Source: Candidatus Eiseniibacteriota bacterium
GTDB taxonomy: Bacteria; Eisenbacteria; RBG-16-71-46; JABDJR01
DNA length: 5,859 nucleotides
Reading direction: 5' to 3'
Assembly (NCBI GenBank): GCA_013003415.1
Contig: JABDJR010000463.1
Location: 1-5,859, forward strand
The notes under the pieces: model-generated
What the model saw: the letters and a program-made list of their open reading frames with translations, nothing else
Told to the model about the DNA's origin: nothing
The model's database searches: none
Translations under genes and position numbers: made by a program
Shown here: positions 1-5,859 of the stretch, one piece after another
How the letters are laid out: every line of letters begins with the position of its first letter
Numbering within the stretch: the first letter of the stretch is position 1

Positions 1-1
1 C

Positions 2-1465
2 CTGAAGCCCGTGGTGGTCATCAATAAGGTCGACCGAGACGGCGGGCGACCCGATGAAGTCTTGAACGAAGTCTTTGACCTGTTTGTCGATCTGAAGGCC
101 GACGACAATCAGCTCGACTTCCCCACCGTATACGCAGCCGGTCGCGACGGGTGGGCAATCACCGATTTGAAAGACAAGCGAACCGACCTTTCCCCCCTCC
201 TTGAAACCATCATCGAGCATATTCCCTCACCGGAAATCCAAGAGGGCCCCCTCCAAATGCTGATCACGGCTCTGGACTATAGCGACTATGTCGGCCGCAT
301 CGGTGTCGGACGTATCTTCCGAGGCTCCCTGCATCTCAAAGATCGGGTAACTCAGTGTCATCGCGACGGAACCACCTCCAACGCGTCCATCAAACAGATC
401 TTTGTTTTCGACGGACTTGGTAGGAGTGAAGTTGAAGAGGTGAGCTGCGGCGATATTTGTGCGGTGGTTGGGCTAGAGAGTGTCGATATTGGAGACACCC
501 TCACCGACCCCGAACACGTCGATCCCTTGCCGATCATCGCCATCGACGAGCCTACGTTGACCATGCAATTCATGGCGAACAACAGCCCCAACTATGGCTC
601 TGAAGGCAAGTACGTCACGAGCCGGCAGTTGAGAGAGCGTCTGCTTAAAGAAACCGAACGCGACATGGCCTTACGGGTTGAAGAAACTACAAGCGCTGAC
701 ACCTTCCGAGTTTCCGGACGGGGCATCTTGCACCTGTCGATTCTCATGGAGAACATGCGTCGCGAAGGTTACGAGATCATGGTGGGGCAACCTCGCGTGA
801 TCTTCAAAGAGATCAACGGTAAGAAGGCAGAACCGGTAGAGGTTCTCACGGTCGATGTTCCCGAAGGGCATGCGGGGACCGTCATTGAATATGTTGCCAC
901 CCGCCGTGGCGATCTCATCACCATGGAGCAGCGTGATGGCCGCACCCATCTTGAGTTCCATATGCCCAGCCGCGGATTGATTGGCTTCCGTAGTCACATG
1001 CTACGGGCTACCTCCGGCGAAATTGTCTTACATCACCGGTTCTATCAGTACGAGTACTTCAAAGGATCCATCCCCGAACGCCAAACCGGCTCCCTCATTT
1101 CCATGGCCGCCGGAGAAGTGAACGCCTACGCCCTCGATGCTTTGCAAGACCGGGGTAAGGCTTTTGTTGAGCCCGGAGAATCGGCCTACATGGGTCAGAT
1201 CGTGGGCGAGAACAGCAAGGACAACGATCTTGTGGTGAACGCTCAGAAGTCCAAGAAGCTCACCAACATGCGGGCCGCCGGTTCCGATCGCAACATCAAG
1301 TTACCCCCGGCGGTGAAGTTCAGCTTGGAAGAAGCGCTTGAGTATCTGAAACAAGATGAGTGTGTAGAGATCACGCCTCATTCCCTACGACTCAGAAAGC
1401 TGATTCTCGATGAGAACGATCGCAAAAAGGCACAGAAAAAGGCCCTAGCCGGAGAGCCTGCCTAG
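2..1465 (+). CDS. typA: Translational GTPase TypA/BipA, 5'-truncated by window edge
   Basis: The frame is open from the first bases of the window, so the gene begins upstream; the GTG at 11 is an internal valine, not a start. About 487 residues are visible of a family usually near 600 long. The G4 motif NKVD lies at the very start of the fragment, so G1-G3 of the GTPase domain are outside. Next come the end of the G domain (AAGRDGWA at the G5 position), the beta-barrel domain (from about EGPLQMLITALDYSDYVGRIGVG, written here only as a location), an EF-G domain III-like segment (NNSPNYGSEGKYVTSRQLR), a domain V-like segment (MPSRGLIGFR) and the TypA-specific C-terminal domain (QDRGKAF, NDLVVN, KKLTNMRA, ITPHSLRLRK). 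In known members this ribosome-binding GTPase assists large-subunit assembly and growth at low temperature or under stress. The sequence ends in a charged tail (DENDRKKAQKK). Identification is very secure; nothing looks degraded. Confidence 0.97.
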   Translation: MKPVVVINKVDRDGGRPDEVLNEVFDLFVDLKADDNQLDFPTVYAAGRDGWAITDLKDKRTDLSPLLETIIEHIPSPEIQEGPLQMLITALDYSDYVGRIGVGRIFRGSLHLKDRVTQCHRDGTTSNASIKQIFVFDGLGRSEVEEVSCGDICAVVGLESVDIGDTLTDPEHVDPLPIIAIDEPTLTMQFMANNSPNYGSEGKYVTSRQLRERLLKETERDMALRVEETTSADTFRVSGRGILHLSILMENMRREGYEIMVGQPRVIFKEINGKKAEPVEVLTVDVPEGHAGTVIEYVATRRGDLITMEQRDGRTHLEFHMPSRGLIGFRSHMLRATSGEIVLHHRFYQYEYFKGSIPERQTGSLISMAAGEVNAYALDALQDRGKAFVEPGESAYMGQIVGENSKDNDLVVNAQKSKKLTNMRAAGSDRNIKLPPAVKFSLEEALEYLKQDECVEITPHSLRLRKLILDENDRKKAQKKALAGEPA

Positions 1466-1469
1466 CCCG

Positions 1470-3014
1470 ATGGCCAAGAACGTTCGAAGACTCTATCTGG
1501 TCCTGGGAGACCAACTCGACGAGCACGCGGACTTCTTTGACGAATTTGATCCGGATCGGGACATGGTGTGGATGGCGGAGGTCGTCGAAGAGTCGACTCA
1601 CGTGTGGTCTCACCAACATCGGATCGCACTCTTTCTTTCGGCCATGAGGCACTACCGAGAACGTTGTAAGGCTCTCGGTCGCCCCATCGAATACTCTGAG
1701 CTTGAAGACAACACGAAGCGAGTATCCTTCGCCGATGTCCTTACCGCGTCCCTAAAGAAACATAAACCCCAGGAAGTTCTGGTCCAGCAACCGGGCGACT
1801 ATCGCGTGTTGGAGTCTCTGAGGGCAGCTTGCGCATCCTCTGGCTATACCCTGGAGGTTCGTCCGGAATCTCACTTTTATGACACCCTTGAGAGGTTCCG
1901 GGAGCATGCGGCGGGAAGAAAGCAACTTCGCCTGGAGTTCTACTATCGCGAGTTGCGGAAGCGTCACGATATTCTCATGGATGGGGGCAAACCCGTGGGA
2001 GGCGCTTGGAACTTTGACAAAGAGAACCGAAAAGCATTTTCCAAAAAGGGCCCGGGGCTCATTGTCCCTCCCCCCTCCTTTGATCCGGATGCCATCACAA
2101 AGCACGTTCTCGATACCGTGGCCAAACGGTTCTCCGAACATCCCGGAAACCTGGATAATTTCGATTGGCCCGTCACTCCCGAGCAGGCGCAAGCTGCCCT
2201 CGACGATTTCATTCGGAATCGCCTACCCCAGTTTGGCACTTACCAAGATGCCATGTGGCAGGACGAGCCTTTTCTGAACCACTCCCTCCTTGCCTCAGCC
2301 CTCAACCTAAAGCTCATCAACCCGCGCACCGTCGTGAACGCGGCCGTTGCCGCCTACGAAGAAAAACACGCGCCTCTCAACGCGGTTGAAGGCTTCGTGC
2401 GCCAAATCCTAGGCTGGCGCGAGTACGTCCGTGGCATTTACTGGATCAACATGCCCGCGTATGTGGAGTCGAACGCACTCGAAGCCACGGCCTCTCTTCC
2501 TTCGTTCTACTGGGACGGGGATATCGAGATGAAATGCCTGAGCCAAGCCATTGGCCAAACCTTAGAGCACGGCTACGCGCATCACATTCACCGTCTCATG
2601 GTGACGGGTTTGTTCGCTCTACTCTTAGGCGTTCGCCCCAAAGAAGTTCACGAGTGGTATCTGGCGATGTATGTCGACGCCGTGGCCTGGGTAGAGATCC
2701 CAAACACAATCGGGATGTCTCAGTATGCGGACGGGGGCCTCATGGCCTCAAAGCCGTATGTGGCCACGGGAAAGTACATCCAACGGATGAGCAACTATTG
2801 CAATGACTGCCCCTATATCCCTGCCGAAGCGGTCGGAGAAAACGCATGCCCCTTTACAACGCTCTACTGGGATTTCTTGGACCGAAATCAACCTAGTCTC
2901 TCTAGCAACCAGCGCATGGGACTGCAGTTACGAAATCTGGACCGCTTGGATGCCAGTCGTATCCAAGCCATCCGGAAGCAGGCGAAGTCGATTCGGAAAC
3001 GGTTTTCCAAGTGA
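1470..3014 (+). CDS. phrB: Iron-sulfur cryptochrome/photolyase (PhrB/CryB, FeS-BCP class)
   Basis: Complete 514-residue flavoprotein of the prokaryotic photolyase class that carries a [4Fe-4S] cluster. The N-terminal Rossmann-like antenna domain (deoxyribodipyrimidine photolyase-related domain, about residues 6-230) starts LYLVLGDQLDE. The C-terminal helical FAD-binding domain follows (about 255-475) with GWREYVRGIYW (315-325), the double histidine H371-H372, EWYLAMYVDAVAWVEIPNT (about 395-413) and SKPYVATGKYI. Cysteines C356, C444, C447 and C460 have spacings of 88, 3 and 13, identical to those I recall for the cluster ligands of Agrobacterium PhrB (350/438/441/454). W348 and W396 also fall at the same +6 offset from PhrB's electron-transfer tryptophans. 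Known members repair (6-4) photoproducts with light, and the CryB branch acts in light signalling; sequence by eye favours the PhrB-like repair form but does not prove it. The ATG lies four bases after the typA stop, with a weak, distant GGAGAG (1451-1456), so it is probably co-transcribed and translationally coupled. Confidence 0.95.
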   Translation: MAKNVRRLYLVLGDQLDEHADFFDEFDPDRDMVWMAEVVEESTHVWSHQHRIALFLSAMRHYRERCKALGRPIEYSELEDNTKRVSFADVLTASLKKHKPQEVLVQQPGDYRVLESLRAACASSGYTLEVRPESHFYDTLERFREHAAGRKQLRLEFYYRELRKRHDILMDGGKPVGGAWNFDKENRKAFSKKGPGLIVPPPSFDPDAITKHVLDTVAKRFSEHPGNLDNFDWPVTPEQAQAALDDFIRNRLPQFGTYQDAMWQDEPFLNHSLLASALNLKLINPRTVVNAAVAAYEEKHAPLNAVEGFVRQILGWREYVRGIYWINMPAYVESNALEATASLPSFYWDGDIEMKCLSQAIGQTLEHGYAHHIHRLMVTGLFALLLGVRPKEVHEWYLAMYVDAVAWVEIPNTIGMSQYADGGLMASKPYVATGKYIQRMSNYCNDCPYIPAEAVGENACPFTTLYWDFLDRNQPSLSSNQRMGLQLRNLDRLDASRIQAIRKQAKSIRKRFSK

Positions 3015-3022
3015 TCTATCTT

Positions 3023-3050
3023 CTTGAAGAGCCAGATCGGGGCCTTCAAG
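3023..3050. promoter_or_regulatory. Bulged 10-bp hairpin between the photolyase and sigma-factor genes
   Basis: CTTGAAG at 3023-3029 is the exact reverse complement of CTTCAAG at 3044-3050. Inside it, GCC (3031-3033) pairs with GGC (3041-3043), leaving one bulged A (3030) and a seven-base loop. The structure starts nine bases after the photolyase stop codon. No T-run follows, so it is not a standard intrinsic terminator. Its right arm contains TTCAAG, the candidate -35 of the sigma-factor promoter. It could therefore be a transcript-end or RNA-stabilising stem for the upstream operon, or an operator. The structure is seen directly; its function is inferred. Confidence 0.5.
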
Positions 3051-3071
3051 CGTCCGGTTCTGCACTACAAT
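3045..3071 (+). promoter_or_regulatory. Candidate promoter of the ECF sigma gene, giving a near-leaderless mRNA
   Basis: TTCAAG (3045-3050) and TACAAT (3066-3071) are separated by 15 bases. TACAAT matches the housekeeping -10 consensus TATAAT at five of six positions; the -35 is weaker and the spacer short. The -10 ends six bases before the ATG at 3078, so transcription would begin at or next to the start codon. This fits the absence of any Shine-Dalgarno-like purine run upstream of that ATG. The left element overlaps the hairpin at 3023-3050. Confidence 0.4.
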
Positions 3072-3077
3072 CTCGCT

Positions 3078-3872
3078 ATGGCAAAAGAAAAAGATCCCGC
3101 AAAAGCAATTGAAACCCTTTTTGAGCTGGAAGGGGGTCGCCTGCACAGTCTGGCCCGACGCTTTTGCAAAAATGAAGAAGAAGCCCAGGACCTCGTTCAA
3201 GACGTGTTTCTGAGCGCCCTGAAAAGCTGGGATCAATTCGACGGCCGTTCCAAACCTTCGACCTGGCTCTACACCATTGCCGCTCGTCGTTGTCAGCGAA
3301 ACCAAAGGAAGCGCGCCGGGGAACCGGAGCAACTAGAGACCCTAGAAGAGTTGATGCCAAACGACGAGAAACCCATGGGGATCGTGCCGGAAGCATCCTC
3401 TCCGGAAGGCCAGCTCCTCCGAAAGGAAGCTCTTGAGAGCCTTGAAATGGCTATCGCTTCGCTTCCCGCTGACTTCAGAATGCCGCTCGTTCTCCGCGAC
3501 ATTGTGGGGCTCTCTGTCCGTGATGTGGCTTCGGTGCTGGGGTTGGAAGAGACCACGGTTCGCACCCGGGTCCACCGAGCTCGCCTCAAGACCCGCCAGG
3601 CCATCGAGAACGCGCTTCCCAAACAAGAGCTCCCCCCAACTCCCTACTCACAGCAAGTCTGCATCGACCTGTTGGCGGCCAAGCAGGAAGCCCTTGATCG
3701 TGGCGTTCCCTGCCCCATTGAGAACGAGGTCGTGTGTAGCCGCTGTCAGGCTCTCTTCTCGAGCCTCGATTTGGGGCAGGATCTTTGCCAAACCTTGGGA
3801 GAGGCCTCCGCTCCCAAAGAATTAGAGGCGCTAATTATGGGGCAAATTCGGGCATTTCGAGGAAGTTCCTAG
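3078..3872 (+). CDS. ECF-type RNA polymerase sigma factor with Cys-rich C-terminal extension
   Basis: A 264-residue protein that would direct RNA polymerase to a stress regulon. Sigma region 2 spans about residues 10-80 (DLVQDVFLSALKSW at 38-51, then STWLYTIAARRCQRNQRKR). After an acidic linker, region 4 spans about 115-180, with a helix-turn-helix in LSVRDVASVLGLEETTVRTR (145-164) followed by VHRARLKTR. Typical ECF factors end near here. This one continues about 80 residues with five cysteines: C195, C212, C220, C223 and C237. The pattern C-x20-N-x3-C-x2-C resembles a zinc-finger anti-sigma (zf-HC2/ZAS) module with Asn216 where His is expected. I prefer the ATG at 3078: the longer TTG start at 3024 adds 18 unconserved-looking residues and falls inside a hairpin. 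No separate anti-sigma gene follows, and the tail may do that job (inference). The sigma identity is secure; the target regulon and signal are unknown. Confidence 0.93.
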   Translation: MAKEKDPAKAIETLFELEGGRLHSLARRFCKNEEEAQDLVQDVFLSALKSWDQFDGRSKPSTWLYTIAARRCQRNQRKRAGEPEQLETLEELMPNDEKPMGIVPEASSPEGQLLRKEALESLEMAIASLPADFRMPLVLRDIVGLSVRDVASVLGLEETTVRTRVHRARLKTRQAIENALPKQELPPTPYSQQVCIDLLAAKQEALDRGVPCPIENEVVCSRCQALFSSLDLGQDLCQTLGEASAPKELEALIMGQIRAFRGSS

Positions 3873-3994
3873 GCCCAAGCACAAAATCAAAAAAACGATC
3901 AGGTTCTGGGGAACGTTTCCCGATTCCTTGTCTCCTAAGGGATGAAGGCGGCGATGTGCGCCCTAGAAATTGAGTCCTCAGAAAGGATTGCCCG
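3873..3994 (+). promoter_or_regulatory. Leader/promoter region of the persulfide-oxidation operon
   Basis: This 122-base gap follows the sigma-factor stop and has no plausible gene. It opens with an A-rich stretch (3882-3896). An imperfect 14-base palindrome, GGGGAACGTTTCCC (3908-3921; six of seven pairs), contains GGAAC (3910-3914), the usual ECF-type -35 core. GTCTCC (3930-3935) sits 15 bases downstream as a weak -10 candidate. CTAAGGG (3935-3941) can pair with CCCTAG (3961-3966) with one bulged A, and GGCG (3947-3950) with CGCC (3959-3962); these are alternative leader stems. TGAGTCCTCA (3971-3980) is a short further palindrome. There is no convincing intrinsic terminator for the sigma gene. 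The promoter assignment is tentative. Confidence 0.35.
3982..3987 (+). promoter_or_regulatory. Shine-Dalgarno site for the MBL-rhodanese gene
   Basis: AAAGGA lies seven bases before the ATG at 3995, a near-ideal spacing. It fixes the start of the metallo-beta-lactamase/rhodanese gene and contrasts with the sigma-factor gene upstream, which shows no such site. Confidence 0.75.
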
Positions 3995-5365
3995 ATGATT
4001 TTTGAACAGTTTTATCTTGAATGTCTCTCCCACGCCTCCTATCTCATTGGTGACCAGACAACCGGAGACGCGGTGGTTGTAGATCCCCAGCGCGACATTG
4101 GCCCCTACCTTGAGGCGGCCACCAGCCTGGATCTGCACATCAAGTATGTGGTTCTCACTCACTTTCATGCCGACTTCGTTTCCGGGCACTTGGAGCTGGC
4201 CGAGAAAACCGGAGCTACCATCTTAATGGGCGCCAAAGCCGAGACGGAGTACGCGATGATGCCCGTCCGCGATGGTAACGACCTTTCCCTGGGCAAGGTT
4301 CGTCTTCAGTTTCTGGAAACCCCCGGACACACTCCCGAAAGCATCAGCGTGGTGGTTTATGAATCTGCGGATGCCGAACCCTACGGCGTACTAACCGGGG
4401 ACGCCCTTTTCGTTGGAGACGTCGGCCGTCCTGATCTTCTGGCTTCTTTGGGATACACCAAAGATCAACTGGGTGAAATGCTCTACGACTCGCTGCACAA
4501 CAAACTCATGCAGCTTCCGGATAACACACGCGTGTTTCCCGCTCATGGGGCCGGATCCATGTGCGGTAAGAATCTGGGAACCGAAAGAAGCACCACCATC
4601 GGCATTCAGAAACAACTTAACTATGCGCTGCAACCCATGAGTAAAGAGATGTTTTTGGGCATGGTGACTCAAGACCAACCGGCGGCCCCACGCTATTTTG
4701 TGCACGACGCGATTACCAACCGAAAGGTTCGCCACACCCTTTCCGAAACCCTAAAGCATGCGGACCCTCTGACGGCAGAGGAGACTCTCACCCTCATGGC
4801 CAAAGGACAGATTCTTCTAGATACCAGAGACCCCGATGTCTTCTCTATGGGACATGTCTTGGGAAGTATCAACGTCGGCCTCGAGGGTAAGTACGCAACC
4901 TGGGTTGGTTCGGTAATACGACCCGAAGAAAACATCATCGTGCTCACCGAGCCGGGTCGCGAGATCGAAGCCATGACACGTCTCGGTCGGATTGGCTACG
5001 ACAATATTACCGGTTTCGTTTCCGGAGGCTTCGAGGCGTTCCCCAAAGAGCAAATCACCCAGATTCCGCGTCTTGAGGCCTCCATCCTTCCCCAAGAAGG
5101 AAAGTTCACTTTCTTAGATGTGCGTGAGCCATCCGAGTTTGCCTTAGGAACGATTCCGGGAAGCCGAAACATTTCTTTGAAGGCCCTCCGCGAGAACATG
5201 GACGATCTTCCTAAAGAAGACGTGATCGTATTCTGCGCAGGTGGATACCGAAGTTCGGTAGCCTTGAGCTTGCTCACCCGAGCTGGCATTAAAGCCCGAG
5301 ACCTACGCGGGGGTTACGCGGCCTGGGTTGAAGCCCAGCCCAAAACGGAGACCCAACTTTCATGA
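3995..5365 (+). CDS. Persulfide dioxygenase-rhodanese fusion (MBL fold + two rhodanese domains, CstB-like)
   Basis: Complete 456-residue cytoplasmic enzyme close in length and architecture to CstB. The metallo-beta-lactamase domain (about 1-240) has THFHADFVSGH at 55-65, then PGHTPES (H112), TGD (D136) and PAHG (H184). H56, H112 and D136 correspond to the mononuclear iron ligands of ETHE1-type persulfide dioxygenases, and GSMCGK (C190) matches the conserved cysteine region of CstB. The first rhodanese domain (about 258-352) keeps LLDTRDPDVFSMGHVLGSINV but has TEPGRE (318-323) where the active-site cysteine loop should be, so it is probably non-catalytic. The second (about 365-447) has LDVREPSEF and the intact loop CAGGYRS with C414. 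Expected chemistry: oxidation of glutathione or other low-molecular-weight persulfide to sulfite, with the C-terminal rhodanese coupling this to thiosulfate formation. It overlaps the next gene by four bases and is clearly co-translated with it. Family assignment is strong; the exact persulfide substrate is not visible. Confidence 0.94.
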   Translation: MIFEQFYLECLSHASYLIGDQTTGDAVVVDPQRDIGPYLEAATSLDLHIKYVVLTHFHADFVSGHLELAEKTGATILMGAKAETEYAMMPVRDGNDLSLGKVRLQFLETPGHTPESISVVVYESADAEPYGVLTGDALFVGDVGRPDLLASLGYTKDQLGEMLYDSLHNKLMQLPDNTRVFPAHGAGSMCGKNLGTERSTTIGIQKQLNYALQPMSKEMFLGMVTQDQPAAPRYFVHDAITNRKVRHTLSETLKHADPLTAEETLTLMAKGQILLDTRDPDVFSMGHVLGSINVGLEGKYATWVGSVIRPEENIIVLTEPGREIEAMTRLGRIGYDNITGFVSGGFEAFPKEQITQIPRLEASILPQEGKFTFLDVREPSEFALGTIPGSRNISLKALRENMDDLPKEDVIVFCAGGYRSSVALSLLTRAGIKARDLRGGYAAWVEAQPKTETQLS

Positions 5366-5859
5366 CCACGACCCTGATCGGGGCTCTCCTTGTCGGTCTT
5401 AGCCTCGGCTTGATGGGATCGGGAGGCTCCATCCTCACCGTTCCCATTCTCACCTTCTTGGTGGGACAGCCGGAAAAGGTGGCCATTGCGGGAAGCCTGG
5501 CCGTGGTTGGCTTTATTGCTCTGATGGGAGCGATTCCCTACTTGTATCGAGGGCTGGTGCACTGGCGAAGCGTTTTGCTCTTCGGTGTGCCGGGGATGAT
5601 TGGTAGTTACGGTGGAGCCTGGACCTCCAAGTTCATTTCCGGTGAGGTGCAACTTGGATTGTTTGCTCTCACCGCCGTGGTGGCCGCCTTCTTCATGATG
5701 CGAACACCCAAACTTTCGACCGTGAACTCCCCCGAGAGGGCCATCTGGAAGATCATGTTGGACGGTTTGTTGGTGGGGGCTTTCACGGGACTCGTTGGAG
5801 TGGGAGGCGGATTCCTCATCGTGCCGGCTCTGGTGATTTTGGGGGGGCTACCCATGCAC
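5362..5859 (+). CDS. TauE/SafE-family sulfite/sulfur-oxyanion exporter, 3'-truncated by window edge
   Basis: The frame opens at the ATG at 5362, inside ATGA shared with the preceding stop, and stays open to the last base (166 residues; full members are usually about 240-270). A GGAGA at 5347-5351 provides a ribosome site. The protein is strongly hydrophobic, with membrane segments near residues 5-32, 40-62, 70-87, 93-112 and 132-160. The family's internal repeat is visible: GLMGSGGSILTVPIL (16-30) and GLVGVGGGFLIVPAL (143-157), each a glycine-rich turn leading into a helix with a conserved proline. Known relatives export sulfite, sulfoacetate or related anions, and tauE sits with cstB in staphylococcal cst operons. 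Here it would remove the sulfite or thiosulfate made by its neighbour. Substrate is inferred from context. Confidence 0.92.
   Translation, partial: MTTTLIGALLVGLSLGLMGSGGSILTVPILTFLVGQPEKVAIAGSLAVVGFIALMGAIPYLYRGLVHWRSVLLFGVPGMIGSYGGAWTSKFISGEVQLGLFALTAVVAAFFMMRTPKLSTVNSPERAIWKIMLDGLLVGAFTGLVGVGGGFLIVPALVILGGLPMH

Noticed and set aside
11..13. GTG as the start of the TypA gene
   Set aside because: The frame is open upstream to the window edge and the fragment begins at the G4 motif, so this is an internal valine codon of a truncated gene.
1752..2192. 146-codon open frame on the minus strand within the photolyase gene
   Set aside because: It lies wholly antisense to a well-recognised gene and its translation shows no family motif; it is a by-product of codon bias.
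3024..3077. Extended N-terminus of the sigma factor from a TTG at 3024
   Set aside because: It is a rare start codon inside a hairpin arm with no ribosome site, and the added residues precede where ECF region 2 normally begins. The ATG at 3078 gives a standard length N-terminus.
3873..3994. Intrinsic terminator after the sigma-factor gene
   Set aside because: Only short or bulged stems are present and none is followed by a T-run on the + strand.
4391..4735. 114-codon minus-strand open frame within the MBL-rhodanese gene
   Set aside because: It is antisense to conserved catalytic-domain coding sequence and shows no recognisable domain.
5314..5855. Minus-strand open frames over the right end (112 and 82 codons)
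   Set aside because: The + strand carries a clear TauE/SafE membrane protein with both family repeats; the opposite frames are low-complexity shadows.
1..5859. CRISPR array, tRNA/rRNA, transposon ends or phage genes
   Set aside because: No direct-repeat array, no cloverleaf or rRNA-like stretch, and no transposase or terminal inverted repeats were seen on either strand.

Overview
This 5.9 kb window is ordinary, densely packed bacterial chromosome, moderately G+C-rich by eye, with every supported gene on the + strand. There is no sign of phage, transposon, CRISPR or RNA genes. The lineage cannot be fixed from the sequence. The TypA and sigma-factor sequences look like a Gram-negative environmental bacterium; a PVC-type (Verrucomicrobia-like) or similar phylum is only a weak impression.

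Layout. (1) Positions 2-1465 hold the C-terminal four-fifths of the translational GTPase TypA/BipA, cut by the window's left edge. (2) Four bases later, 1470-3014 encodes a complete cryptochrome/photolyase-family protein of the iron-sulfur class (PhrB/CryB type), with all four cluster cysteines at the spacing known from Agrobacterium PhrB. (3) A bulged 10-bp hairpin (3023-3050) and a -10-like TACAAT (3066-3071) lie between this gene and an ECF-type sigma factor, best started at the ATG at 3078 (3078-3872). The sigma factor carries a cysteine-rich C-terminal tail resembling a zinc-finger anti-sigma module. (4) A 122-base gap (3873-3994) holds a GGAAC-containing imperfect palindrome, a possible leader stem and a good Shine-Dalgarno. 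(5) Positions 3995-5365 encode a three-domain metallo-beta-lactamase/rhodanese/rhodanese protein of the persulfide dioxygenase-sulfurtransferase (CstB-like) type. (6) Overlapping its stop by ATGA, 5362-5859 is the start of a TauE/SafE-family membrane transporter that runs off the right edge.

How they may work together. The last two genes form a recognisable module: persulfide sulfur is oxidised to sulfite and/or thiosulfate in the cytoplasm, and the TauE/SafE protein exports the sulfur oxyanion. The photolyase repairs UV lesions using blue light. The ECF sigma factor sits between the light-repair gene and the sulfur module, has no separate anti-sigma gene next to it, and has a Cys-rich tail. 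This makes it a reasonable candidate redox- or light-responsive regulator of one or both neighbours. That link is inferred from gene order and weak promoter-like motifs, not demonstrated.
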